A stretch of 64,000 bases of DNA from Corynespora cassiicola (lineage: Eukaryota > Ascomycota > Dothideomycetes > Pleosporales > Corynesporascaceae). How positions within the stretch are numbered: position 1 is the stretch's first letter; each line of letters opens with the position of its first letter. Made by a program: the position numbers and the translations under genes. The notes under the pieces were generated by a model. That model worked only from the letters and a program-made list of their open reading frames with translations, had not been told where the DNA came from and ran no database searches. The stretch lies in the NCBI GenBank assembly GCA_022059125.1, contig JAEUWY010000002.1, positions 682,001 to 746,000 of the forward strand, read 5' to 3'. Positions 1 to 11,147 of the stretch are shown piece by piece.

Positions 1-1313
1 CGAGCTCTGGAGCTCCTCGTAGACTACTACGATGGCAAACTAGCCAGCCTCTCAGAAACCGACCCGCAAGAAGTAGAAGAGATGAGAAGGGTAACAGACA
101 CCGAGCTGGAAAACACCACTCTTCTCAAAGACGACGTCAAAGTTAGGGAAGCCAAGGATATGCCACCATTGTTTGCGCGGTTGCAGGAGCTCAAGTCACC
201 ACAGCTCGACTATGTCGGTGTCTCCTACGGCCTTACGCCTCAACTCCACAAATTCTGGAAGCGCGCATCATTTGTTCCGGTATATCTTCGCCAAACTGCT
301 AATGAGCTGACCGGCGAACATACTTGCGTCATGTTGCGATCGCTGGAGACTACATCATCAGACGGTAGCTGGGTGGCTGCTTTCGCCAAAGATTTCCAAA
401 AACGATTCCTGTCTCTGCTCTCGTATCAGTTCAGGACATTCTCTCCGATAACTGCGCTTTCAATTGACGAGTCGGCTTCGGCAGGCTCCAAGCTTGATGT
501 CGACCTAGCGCCTAAGCCGCTCACGAAGGCCGAGCTCGATGAGCGCTTCAGCCCTTTCGATCTCAAGCGTCTTGATTCATATGCAAACAACATGCTCGAT
601 TACCATGTTATCCTTGACCTGCTTCCTTCTATTGCAGAGCTCTACTTCACCGGACGCTTGAAGTCGCAAGTTAAGATGAGCGGTGCCCAAATCGCTCTTC
701 TTGTCGCTATCGGTCTCCAGCGAAAGGAGTTTTCCGATGTGGAGAAAGAACTCAACTTGAACTCCAGCCAGTTGTTGGCCATGTTCGTCAAGGTCATCCG
801 TAAGGTTGCAACCTCTTTCCGCAACATCTTGGAAGGCGCTATCGAGGAGACCATGCCGCAGGCGATGGAGGTTGACGATAATGGCGTTGATGGTGACGAG
901 GCTGCCGACTCTAAATTCAAGCCTTTAGAGAAGGATCTTAACGAGGAACTTCAGGAAGGTGGCGATGAGGCATTGAGAGAGGAACGGGAAAGAGCTAGAG
1001 CAATGATTGACGCTCTCCCATTGGACAAGTAAGCACCCATGCCCAACGACCCAACGAAGTAAGAAAATACGCTGACTGGAGCTTTTTCAGATACCAAATC
1101 GAAGCCGGAAGTACCGATTGGGCCGACGCTGAACGCCAGATTCGCAAGGCAGCTAAGGAAGGAGGACAAAACAGCTTGACTGTCAGCGTCAAGTCGGGCA
1201 AGGAAAAGAAGAGAAAGGCTGGGGAGGCTGTTGAGGAAGCCTACAAAGAGGCCGAGAAGTTCAAGGATAGTGGAAAAAAGAAGAAAAGCAAGTTCAGTAA
1301 GGGAGGACGATAA
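1..1313 (+). CDS. KRE33: KRE33/NAT10 RNA cytidine acetyltransferase, C-terminal part (5' partial)
   Basis: The reading frame is open from base 1, so the gene begins outside the window. About 416 C-terminal residues are visible in two exons, 1-1028 and 1091-1313; the intron 1029-1090 has a GTAAGC donor and TTTTTCAG acceptor. The segment around LDYVGVSYGLTPQLHKFWKR and the following YLRQTANELTGEHTCVMLR is characteristic of the end of the GNAT domain and tRNA-binding region of Kre33/NAT10. The tail is Lys/Glu-rich and ends with a KKKKSKFSKGGR-type basic stretch, as in other family members. The family is nucleolar and uses acetyl-CoA and ATP to make N4-acetylcytidine in 18S rRNA and, with an adaptor, in tRNA. 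The helicase module and acetyltransferase active site lie upstream and cannot be checked. Family assignment is firm. Confidence 0.95.
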
Positions 1314-1631
1314 TGTCGTCCCCACTTCTACAGTGGCTGCATAAAATGGCGTTGGGTTCATACCGGAGCTTTCGATATCCAATCTAAAAGAATTTCTTGC
1401 TTTCCACACACTTGTACAGATGAACCGACGATGTGTGGTTATTTGTGTCCTAAAATTTCGCCTTATTTCACCCCCCAGCCTCAGCTAGGGTCTGTGAAGC
1501 AATCTGACGCTCTGGAGCACAACTCTCTTTACCCACAATCACAGTACCGGAAACAAATGTCTCAGTACCAAGGTTAAAAGCATGTGATTGGATTGTCGGA
1601 AACATTATCTGACCGTCTTGAGCTCCTGGCA
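1314..1631. other. intergenic, 3' ends of KRE33 and of the frameshifted gene
   Basis: Convergent intergenic stretch. It holds the 3' flank of KRE33 and T/A-rich DNA. I see no convincing gene, RNA or repeat in it. Confidence 0.6.
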
Positions 1632-2534
1632 TCATCCGCTACGTCCTCTTACCCATCCGAGTTTCTTTCCCTCATCATCAGTGGGAGGGTCGGCCTTGAT
1701 GAGAAATACCTTTTTGTTGGCTCTCCCGCCCTGCATAAGCAACCGATGTGTGCATATTGACCAGAGCAACAGGGTATCTCCCGTAGGAGGAATTGAGGTA
1801 GCTACCAAGCTGCACAACGCCACCGCTCCTCTCGAATCGAGTCCGCTCTTGGTCCCACTCCGCGGGCACCATCTCATCCTGTCCATTGGCAAGGATAGTA
1901 GCCCTTCGAGCGTCGAAAATAAATTGTCGGACGAGGCTGTTTGGACTTGAATGCTTTGAAGCAAGGCGTATCATATCGTTATCGACGGGCTGGTAGATGG
2001 TTTGCCGCCCGATGCCTGTGAAGAGGAAGCGCGCCTGGTAGCTTGGTAGAGGTGACGTTAGCATGTATCGTAAGCGAAGCGGTTATCTTCTATGCATTGA
2101 AAATGCATTCGGGGTAGGGTTCCGATATTGGACCCGAGCCTTGCGTACTTCACGTAAAACATGTTCTTCATTGCCTCGTCCTGGAATGCAGGGCAACGGA
2201 GGAACTCGCCAAGAAGCCAGGCTTCTAGTGAGCGAAGCCCGGAATTTTCTTGCTCTATCATAAAGTACGAGTCCATGATGTGGTATTGACCAAAATGTAG
2301 CCAGTGTTGGAATACAGGGAAGATTTCGAATAGTGGCTTGGGGAGGTCGATCACGATGTTATCGCGCTTTATCGCAAAGATAGGGTCATGGCATTCTTTT
2401 TGCAGCCTTCGCCAGTCTAAAGTGTAGCCTCTTGGTGGCTGATTCAAGCGCCAGTGGTTGATATACAAGTCGATGAGGTCGAAGGAGGCGGGCAATGCCT
2501 GAGAAGCGATCGCGACAGGACTGGCCTGGGACAT
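1632..2534 (-). pseudogene. frameshifted BTB-associated-like hypothetical protein
   Basis: Starting at the ATG at 2534 the frame encodes a protein resembling the region downstream of the BTB domain in fungal BTB/POZ-like hypotheticals (an IFPVFQHWLHFGQ segment followed by LEAWLLGEFLRCPAFQD). Just after FAYDT (about 2060) the frame hits TAA, while the next frame continues with MLTSPLPSYQARFLF and shows the same kind of protein. A second shift is needed near 1725-1745, where AGRESQQK gives way to a KKVFLIKADPPTDDEG segment in another frame. No GT-AG intron fits either junction. I read this as a gene with two frame breaks, either decayed or affected by sequencing indels. No function can be assigned, and the BTB link is a weak resemblance only. 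Confidence 0.55.
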
Positions 2535-3024
2535 GATCAATTGAGGAATTTGTGACACTTTAGAATGTTTATAATGTCATCTGGAGAAATATAAATTTCG
2601 ATATTTTAGAAAAAGGTTGCAGAGATTACCTAACTAATCGAGCAGGTGAAATACTTGTCACGTGATAACACTCAGATGCGCGAGCGTATTTCACATTCAG
2701 CACAGTCCAAGCTGCTACGTACACAGTACATGTATACTGAAGAATAAATGATTCTGATAATAATTCTAGTCTTTTTCTCATCGCATTATATTATTCTATA
2801 GTGTTGCCTTTTTGTTTCAGCGTACCTTACGGGTTTCGGATGGGTCGCGGATGATCGGCCAGTACCTAGGTAAATAAGAACATAAGTCTTCTGGTATATT
2901 CTTGAAACTATTCAATTGAAAGAAAACTATTTTGAGCCAATAGAACAGCTTAAAACATAGTTGATTGTTGTGGGATTGTATAAACTTTAAGTAGTCCATA
3001 TAGTTGATCATCTCCAGGGCTCTC
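2535..3024. other. AT-rich intergenic region
   Basis: AT-rich spacer between the start of the frameshifted gene and the 3' end of the LPMO gene. No convincing coding sequence or structured repeat seen. Confidence 0.55.
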
Positions 3025-3951
3025 TTAGGGCCCACATGTGAACAACTTAGGGCCTGGTATCGTGTACGGTAGCTCATTGTACTGGCTATACAAGATGCCG
3101 GGGTCATCTTCCCTATATGCTCCTGGAAAGCTCACTAAATAATCCTTTCCTACTTTAGTCGATCCGCCTCCACTCACTTGAAGTTGATGGCACCCTGGAT
3201 AGAATTGAGCACCTCCAACATTGTATGCTCCATGCAGTGCGATTATCTCGTGTCTGACAAGATAATATCCGGGACTGAGACATGCGGGGATTTTGTATGT
3301 AATGCCGCCGTTTGGATAGGTGAGAAGTGGTGTCACAGCCCAAACGTTTTTTAGCCAATCTGGATTTGTGCTATGCAATCCATCCTCCGCAATCTTGAAC
3401 CAAACAGGTTTTCCGTTCGATTGGAAGCCTTGGCATCCTTTATCTCCACATCGCGCCATATATGTGATGATGGGGCCCTGGTGGCTTTCCGGCCACAAGG
3501 TCCACCGTAAATTCACATCTGATCCCGCTGGGGCGGGTGCATGAAGTGCGGCAGGTTGAGGCCCTGAAATCCCATGTGCAGTATCACCGCCACATTCCAA
3601 GTCCAAAAGCGTCACATTCTCAACAGGTCCGTTTCCCTGGATTGCGCGGGAAATTCGTGGAGGCTATAGTGTTCAATACCTAGGTATGTTGTAGCTCACG
3701 TGAACAGATTAAAGCTTACAGCTGGATTCATGTAGGGATCCTGGTAAGGCTGCTCAAATATGTCAGTACGATTTTAGTGGCAATGAGGGTGCGCTTACAT
3801 GATAGAACTATTCTCATATTAGCGAGTTTTCAAATGGTTCAATGTTCGATTAACCGACATCGTATTGTTTCCCTCCAATTGTTGCATTCTGGACAAATCC
3901 ATGAGCAGCGGCAAATGCCACGCAATTGAAAAAAATAACGATCACTTTCAT
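3025..3951 (-). CDS. AA9 lytic polysaccharide monooxygenase, secreted
   Basis: Four exons: 3951-3859, 3807-3799, 3749-3720 and 3663-3025, giving 256 residues. The first 15 residues are a hydrophobic signal peptide ending AFAAA; the next residue is His16 (HGFVQN), the N-terminal histidine that forms the AA9 copper brace. Other AA9 landmarks are PPRISRAIQGNGPVENV, the second-His region around LHAPAPAGS, the HEIIALH block, AQFYPGCHQLQV with the axial Tyr, and FPGAYREDDPGI near the end. It is a single domain without CBM or GPI signal. The family oxidatively cleaves cellulose or related glucans outside the cell, using Cu and a reductant or peroxide. Exon 2 is only 9 nt (FYH) and exon 3 is 30 nt. 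The exon 1 donor is GTCGGT, which fits GTNNGT. All exons keep frame, so the gene looks intact. Substrate and regioselectivity cannot be told. Confidence 0.92.
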
Positions 3952-4613
3952 ACTGAATAATGGCAGTGGAACAGCTGTTGACGGACAGACAACTTGATCG
4001 TGACCCTGATCACTTAAGTAAATCTATCGCTCCCCGATTCGAGACCTACCAGATAATTCTTCCGATTAATATCGTAGGCTATGTTTATTTACCATGAATC
4101 CTAGTGAGCAATCATACGAGGCACGCGCAGTGATTTATTACATCATTAAATTAAGACAATTCAGGGCTATTATTAGAAAAACAGACACAATCTAGCGAAT
4201 AAATATGCAGACATATTGCTTGAGAGTCATATGACTAGCGGGAAACGCGAAGTCCACCGCAGCCGGTTCTTGGCACTTTCCGGCTAGGTGATGAGGTCTC
4301 GCTTCAGCCAGGGCTTGGGCTAATATCAGCTTCGAAAAGTGTAAGAAAACAGGCAAATTGAACGTGCGCGGGGAATATAAGTCCCCAGTCAGCTGTTTCA
4401 AACAGCCTAAGATCCGAAGAATTAATCATTCCAGCATTTGCTAGAAGATTCATTTGTGATATTTTGTTGTAATTTGACGCCCACCTGGCTGATTTCAATA
4501 ACGCCCTTTGGGATTAATTAATAGCAAAGTCGCTTGCTAATGTTCTGATGGTGAGGTGTAGATTCTTTCTCCAAGGAAAATCTTCCCGTTCTTACATCTT
4601 ATTTGCATACAGC
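3952..4613. other. AT-rich intergenic region, LPMO promoter side
   Basis: AT-rich spacer between the LPMO start and the 3' end of the Zn2Cys6 gene. It should contain the LPMO promoter. No gene or clear repeat seen. Confidence 0.55.
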
Positions 4614-5968
4614 TCAAGTTGAGCATGGGCATTCTCTCAATATTTCGTTCGGCCAGTCAAGCCAGAATCTCCAATAAGTGCCTAGAAACTTTGTGACCTC
4701 TTCAATTATCCTCCGGCCTGCATTACCAACAAGCCAGATGTTACGCCGATGGTGTAGAGCCACTGCGTAATGACATAGTATGATAAGTGCTTCAGGCTTC
4801 CGCTTCATCAAAAGATCAGTGAAAGTGCCAGACAACATGATCGGCCATGACCAAACTAGACCAGCAGGATGTTGCCCTGGTGCCTTGTCTTTTCCTAATG
4901 CGTCGGTTTTGAAAATGATTTGTAACTGGGCAATAGCATGTTGGCAAGCCTCTTTGGCATCTGTGCCCATATCCGAATCGGCAACCAGGTCATGCAGATG
5001 GTCGGCGGGGTTTGGCATATGATCCTGGAACGCCATGGTTGCAGCACTCATGGTGCGCTCCGAATCCTCGAGAATGCCAGTGTTGTCGGTTTTTTTTAGA
5101 AGCTCCCATGATTGCCCAATTACAGCACGAACCCCTCTGTGGAGATTTAGATACGGGATGAATTTGTCCAGAAAAGCCTCTGCATGGGATTCGCCGGTCG
5201 TGACTGCTTCCGCAAGCGCGTAAAGGCCAACGAAGCTCGCGAAAATCAACATGGCCATCCCATTTTCGGCCGTAATCTCGGCTCGCGCGTCGTTGAACTG
5301 GGAAATGGCCAGTGTCTGTAGAGCCGTGGCCTCTTCTCGGTGATAGTCTACCTTATGTACCCTTGTATAACTCAAGTGTAAGGCCGACAGTGCAAGCAAT
5401 TGGTGCATGACATACGGAGCCGAAAGTGCAACAGTCATTCCTATACGAGCATATCCACGCTCGCTGTCTCCTTCATCTATGCCTGGCATTGTTTCGAACA
5501 CGAAATTGTAGAAAAGGTCCATATGCCTTGTATTCAAGGGGGGAGACAAGACATCATGCTGTGAATATGATATAGAAGGATTGGGGGCTGTGGCTAGTGC
5601 TCTGACGGGCAACGGGGTTGGCGGCTGAGATGTGAAGCTAAGGCAAGCTGGTGAAGGGGCAGTAGCCACAGAGTTTGCCTCAGGAGTGTGACTGATGGCA
5701 GGCGACGTTTCCGGTACTAAAGGAACAGATGATGGTCGGTCTTGGCGTGCAGGTCGTCTTTGGTATACGCAAGCTTTGGAATTGCTACTGCAATTGGAAC
5801 ATGTGGGACGAGCCTCATCACACTAGAAAAAGACATTCATTAAGCTTTGTAAAGCTAAAAAAAAGTGGCATCTGGACAAGTACCCACTTTGATATGACGA
5901 CGCTTGCACTCGATGCAGCCGAGTCTCGACTTTTTGTGTGGTTTGCGAAGAGGTCTACGGGGTGTCAT
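4614..5968 (-). CDS. Zn2Cys6 fungal transcription factor
   Basis: Two exons, 5968-5888 and 5822-4614 (intron donor GTGGGT, acceptor TTTCTAG), giving 429 residues. The start is the ATG of MTPRRPLRKPHKK. Residues about 17-45 form the binuclear zinc cluster GCIECKRRHIK/CDEARPTCSNC...C with the canonical spacing C-x2-C-x6-C then C-x2-C-x6-C, preceded by basic residues. The intron falls between the third Lys/His residues and the third Cys, a common place in this family. After a Ser/Pro-rich linker the rest is helical (HMDLFYNFVFETMPG, then a helix-rich middle domain), typical of the fungal-specific regulatory domain of the DUF3468-like class. It should be a nuclear DNA-binding regulator. Its targets are unknown; proximity to the LPMO and to the MFS/P450 pair makes local regulation conceivable but untested. 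Confidence 0.9.
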
Positions 5969-6834
5969 GATGTAAACACCCAAGCATCGATCAACAGAGT
6001 GTCGCGAGTAGAGATCAAGAAACAAAACAAGACCCGATCACTTGGGTAAAGGGACGTTCGGAAAGACGGACGAAAACGAGAGAGGAGAGTAGAACATATA
6101 CGGATACGCTGACTAAGCCAAAAATAGAGTTTACGGATACGCCGTATTCTGAAATCGTCCCTGTTCTCGGGCCGTTTTATCCTCTCCGCTAACGATGTTG
6201 GAATGTTTAGGTAAGAGTATAATCTTGAGATGGAAATGATTGTCACCGAAGCTTGTCATCAGAATCACAGTCACCTAGGTAATGCACAAGGAGTATCAAC
6301 AAGACATTTCTAGAAAGACACAGACGACGAAGGAATGTCAACTTGTAATGAAACTCGCTATATAATGTTGAACAACACAAATTTCATGGTTGATCCAACA
6401 CCTGCGATGCTTCTATCATGAACTCTAGCCAAGAAATACACGCCCTACGAATAAACGACTTTTCAGCACTGCAAGTTCCGGCTCCATGTATCGTTAAATC
6501 TCCAGCTCAATAATATGTCGATGTGCTAGTTTAGTAGTAAATAATCATTCCAGGAAAGGCCCTACACGATACCTAAGATGTAACTTCACTAAGTAATAGT
6601 GGCTGGGCATTAGCGCAATGTTAAGCACGTATCCTAGCCATTACAAACAGTATGTGTTTGCCACGGAAAATCTGATCAGGATATAAGTTCACAGCCACCA
6701 ATTGCTGACTCCATAAAAAGCCCCTAAGCTAACTACTTAAGTAGACACCCCTGCACCCACCACACAGGTAGTCCAGCAGAAAGGATAGAAAATTCCAGAT
6801 TATTAGGCTACTTTTTTCTCAATCAAACTCTCAC
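5969..6834. other. AT-rich intergenic region
   Basis: About 870 bp between the transcription factor start and the 3' end of the decayed transporter. AT-rich, with no convincing ORF, RNA or repeat. Confidence 0.55.
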
Positions 6835-8821
6835 TTATTCCTTTCGCCATACAAGAAGTGCCGTCGGGATCTGAGCTGAAGCGAAGGCACAGAGTACATA
6901 CATCTGAAGATCGCAACCATGTGCCAGAGTGTCCCTAATGCGATCCTGATCTTGCGCATCAAATTGTGAGATTGAGTCAGCCGTAAAAATTAAGTTACCA
7001 GAAGAAGAGTTGAAAGGAAAGAATTCTGCTAGTCTGGGTCTTGTATAACTGTTGAAGACGGACGTTGCAATCGCAAGCACGATTACACCACCCATGGGCC
7101 GTAGTTGTGAAATGGCTCCCATGCCAACAGCTGTTTCACGGTTTTAGCTGAGCTCTCAAGTGCATTTTATAAACTCACCTTTGTCGCGAAACTCCACAAT
7201 AAAAGGCACCGCCAGTATCAGCATAGTGATGTTGATGATTACCACAGCCAAATCCGGCAATTATTTGGAACCCATATTCGCGAGCTGATACATGTGAGGA
7301 CTGTGATAGAGATGCAATAAGGGCAAAACCCATAGTCTAGAATGCACCGGACACCATGATAACGAGTACGGTGGGTACTTTGAGCTTTCCAGCCAACATC
7401 GAACGGAAGATGGAGCCTAACGGGGTCGCGAATGTGAAGGGCATTGTTTGGATACCGGCTCGGAGACCAGATGATCCATGAACCACCTGGAATTTCTGAG
7501 GTAGCTGGAAGATAGACACAAACCAGGGTCCGCCAAGGAAAGCGCTGTTGCTGTTCACATGTTAGTTTTCGGATGCGAGTAGTATCTTCCCCGAGTGCTT
7601 ACAGCATGAAACCAATCATTGCACGGTTCTTCATAAAACGCCACGGGAGTACTGGCTCCATATCCCCGCTGTGAATTGTCACATATCTCTCCCAGAGGAA
7701 CAGACAGATCCAAAGAATGCCGGAGATCGTGAGTAGTGATATCACATATCCTGATTTCCACCGAAACCGACCACCAGCTTCCTCGAACCCGACAGTCAAG
7801 GCTAGTGTCGCAAGAAGGAGCAACATGACACCTATGAAGTCGAATTTGGCCCAATCTTGTTTCCCAAAGAGTGTTTTCAGTGTTCGTCTAGGTCGGTTGT
7901 GCTGTCCGTGATAAGGAAAGTTGGCCGGAATCGCGAAAAATAGCCAAGCTAAGAATGGAACTCCAGCTGGGATACTATTCTTGATCAGATTTAAACATAC
8001 GGTCGGGGATGGCTAGTCAATCACTTCAGTAGAAAGACCCAGTGTCACGTTGAGTCGGAACTAATCGCCCCGTCGATTATTGGGCCGATCAGCAAAGAAA
8101 TCGCATACACCAAACTCAACTTTGCTGTATAAGCTGCTAACATTGATGGAGGTACCAATTCTGTCAACATTGTAGAAGCAATGGCGAAGCATCCTGCTCC
8201 CCCTATGCCTTGGAAAGATTGCAAAATGGTTCTAAAAAAACATTCGGACACTAAATCACGATCTTGACGGTTCCGCGCAAACCTTACAGTTGATCAAGGC
8301 TCTGAAAAGCACCACAGGCAGCCGAAAATATGATGGAAATGAATAGAGACAGGAAGAGCATTAATCTTCGACTAAACATATCGCTCAGCTTGGCAATAGT
8401 AACAAGAAAGCCTTGGGAAAGTTAGGGATAAACAGAAGCGATATGTCTGGGTTTAAACATACCAACGTATCCAAACAAATAGCTAGAGATGGCCCACCCT
8501 ACACTATCAAAGAGCCCAAAGTCATTGGTTATGGCAACTAGTGATGTGGTGACTATAGGAATCTCCAGATTAGTGAGAAAAAGTGCTATCGCGAGCCTTT
8601 TTTGTTAGCTTTTGCCATTCGTATAGGAGTGGGGCCGTGACGCACGAAGCCATGATGAGCCAAAATCGGGCCCCTGTAAGATAAACGATATCATGTTGAC
8701 CATCTGGCTGCAACGACACAGATTTCTCTGTCGCGTTGCCTGAATTCTCTAAAGGATCGATCGATACTTCTCGCAAAGGCATAACTTTTGTATATTTGTC
8801 ATCAGACGTCGAGTCGGTCAT
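6835..8821 (-). pseudogene. DHA2-type MFS transporter, decayed (two nonsense codons, one frameshift)
   Basis: The family is clear: RFWLIMAS|LAIALFLTNLEIP (intron donor GTGCGT), FQGIGGAGCFAIASTMLTELVPP (motif C region), GPIIDGAISS, VGFEEAGGRFRW, and VGMGAISQLRPMGG near the end match 14-TM fungal drug:H+ antiporters. Several introns splice cleanly. Three lesions remain. After AISSDST an in-frame TGA (8045-8047) stands where the family has a Trp of the conserved WRW(V/I)F motif, followed by TGG GTC TTT CTA. A TAG (7337-7339) replaces a residue before TMGFAL, most simply a CAG to TAG change. Around 7238-7246 the frame shifts so that IINITMLILAVPF continues in another frame. Splicing from GTGACA to AATAG could skip the TGA but would delete about ten conserved residues. 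I call a pseudogene. The upstream ATG is MTDSTSDDKYTK at 8821. It is divergent from the P450. Confidence 0.82.
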
Positions 8822-9130
8822 GATGATTGTACGTGGGTGCTAGACTCGGCCAGGCAAATGTAAGATGACAGAACAAGACAAGGTTTGAACGCCTAATGTT
8901 ATGGTATTCTTATGACGGTATCTTGTCTACGCCGCACCCTCGCCACATGGCGGCAAATGTGGTCTTGATTGACACTGCCTCTGATGCATAAATAAATTAA
9001 GGCGTGGTTCTTGGCACAATAGTAGGCCATAATTCGTCATTGTTAGAGATCTAATAGCCGTCTGGTAAGGAGCTTGATTTCGATAAAGGAAACCCCTTAT
9101 CCGTAATTTTTCTCAGTCACAAAAGGCAAA
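8822..9130. promoter_or_regulatory. divergent intergenic promoter region, MFS pseudogene / P450
   Basis: A 309-bp spacer between two divergent start codons, so it must hold the P450 promoter and the remnant transporter promoter. I see no recognisable operator or Zn2Cys6 palindrome that I would assert. Confidence 0.45.
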
Positions 9131-11147
9131 ATGGCAGCTGATATGTACCATTCAATCAGTCCAGCGGTAGAGGGTTTACCCCTGATAACACTTCTATTTG
9201 GAGTCTTCATTTTGAAAGTATGTTTGGCATAGACCATGCTTGATACCTTTTTAACTACCACAGGGCCTTGTATATATTTCGTACCAGCTATTTCTTCACC
9301 CACTGCACAAGTACCCAGGGCCGCTTTTGGCCAAGCTCACGAACTTTTATGGAGTCTATTATGCCTTCAGCCGTCAGCTAGCCCAAGCAGCGGATCGCAA
9401 TCACCAAAGATATGGCCCTGTCGTCCGTCAGGGCCCCAACAGACTGCTTTTCAATTCTGCAGAGGCCTTGCAAGACATTTACAAAAATGAACAGATTCTC
9501 AAGTCCACTGCATATCAAGTCAGTCAACCTCGGCCTGGAGTCTTCAACATGTTCAATGTCCGCGACAAGAATGCAGCACGCACCAAGCGGAAAATCATCG
9601 GGCAGGGTCTGAATGCCAAAGCTATGCGCGAGTTCGAGCCTGTTATGACTGAGCATATCAATGTGTTCATCAAATCGTTGTTCGACGAGTTGAATATCAA
9701 TTCGACAGTAGACATTTCGGAGGCTTGCAGCTGCCTAGCTATTGATGTCAGCGTAGAACTCGGCTTTGGCCACAGTCTCGAATTGCAAACCAACAAGAAG
9801 AATCGTTGGCTGAAACAGGCTATCCAAGGGGCGAACTGGCGCATCAATCTCCTGATGCAAAATCCATGGCTCAAGAAGGCTCGCTTAGACAAGCTCATGA
9901 TCTTCATGTCGCCCAATGTCCTGAAGTATTATGGGATGTTGATGAAACTGATACAGGCCCGACGAGCGCTGGACTGGGATGCTCGACCGGACTGGTTCAA
10001 GTTTCTTATGAACTATAAGGCTAGTACCATTCCATTCTTTTCTGCGAGAAAGCTCAAAGTTGACTCGGCCAATGCAAATAGGACCCGGAAACTGGAGAAG
10101 GCATCAGCAACATATGGCAACTATTCTCTGAAGCTTCATTCTTGATCACCGCTGGTATATTCCCTTTCCGACTTCGTCTGATTCCAGTCTTACCAAACTA
10201 TTAGGTGGCGACACTACAGCTGCAGCAATGTCAGCGGCTTTCTTCTACCTAAGTCGCTATCCAAAAGTGTACTCTAAGCTCGCCGCCGAAATCCGCACTA
10301 CCTTCTCCAGCGCCGCAGAAATTCGATCAGGGCCACAACTCTCTAGCTGCGCTTGTAAGTTCCAGTCATTTCTTCTAAGGATTTTAGCAATAGCTTTACA
10401 CACAATATCCAAACCTAACATTCCAACCCCATAGATCTCCGCGCCGTCCTCACTGAAGCCCTCCGCCTCAGCTCCCCCGTAAACGGCACCCTCTGGCGTG
10501 ACACCCCCTCCAACACCACCCCCCTAACCATCTCCTCCCACGTCATCCCCCCCGGAACTTGCGTCGGCGTGGTACGTAGATCCCCTCTGGTCTCACCGAT
10601 CCTGCACCCCGCGACATGCAGCGCTGATGCCTCTGCTACGCCGCCCCCTCTCCACAACCAACAACCCACAACCCACAACCCACCCCCACCCCCCCCCCCC
10701 CCCCCCCTCCCTCCACTTCGTTTCCACCCGCCACAAAAGCTGACAAATCACTCACCCCCTAAAAAGAACACGTACACCCTCCACCACAACGCCGCATACT
10801 TCCCGCGCCCCTATCTCTTCTCGCCCGCGCGGTGGCTGCCCGCCTCGTCGGGGCTGGCGACGGACGGCGAGCCCGAGTACAGCGATGCGCAGTTCAAAGC
10901 CATGGAGGCGGCATTTGCGCCGTTTAGCGTTGGGGCGAGGAGCTGTGCGGGGACGAGCTTGGCGTGGTTGGAGATGAGTCTTGTCTTTGCGAAGACGTTT
11001 TGGTTCTTTGAGTTTGAGGCTGAGGGGACGCTGGGGGAGGGGTGGAGGGAGGGGTGTCCGGTTTTTGAGGTGGGGGATACGTTGGTGGCGTGGCATGTTG
11101 GGCCGGAGTTGAGGTTTAGGAAGAGGGAAGGGGTGAAGGTTGAGTAG
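9131..11147 (+). CDS. cytochrome P450 monooxygenase, microsomal
   Basis: Six exons, 9131-9217, 9264-10019, 10082-10154, 10205-10354, 10435-10571 and 10767-11147, giving 527 residues. An N-terminal membrane anchor (about residues 14-50) is followed by HKYPGP, the I-helix motif AGGDTT, the K-helix EALR (about 363-366), FSPARW (about 418-424) and the heme motif FSVGARSCAG with its thiolate Cys at about 461. Length and order are normal. Two oddities: intron 2 (10020-10081) begins GCTAGT, so it is a GC-AG intron; without removing it the DPETGEG segment leaves frame. Intron 5 is 195 bp and contains 19 consecutive Cs, but has a GCTGAC branch and AAAAAG acceptor. Fungal P450s of this type act in secondary metabolism or detoxification with an ER reductase. 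The substrate cannot be inferred. The neighbouring transporter is decayed. Confidence 0.9.
10689..10707 (+). repeat. 19-nt poly-C tract inside P450 intron 5
   Basis: Uninterrupted run of 19 C residues, preceded by CAACCCACAACCCAC-type repeats. It lies within the predicted 195-bp intron and probably explains that intron's length. Confidence 0.9.

Noticed and set aside
1632..2534. Frame breaks explained by introns
   Set aside because: No GT or GC donor with branch and acceptor lies at either junction; the breaks are single-base shifts.
9264..10145. P450 as a truncated pseudogene ending at KLHS
   Set aside because: A GC-AG intron at 10020-10081 restores frame to the I-helix and all later motifs, so the gene can be intact.
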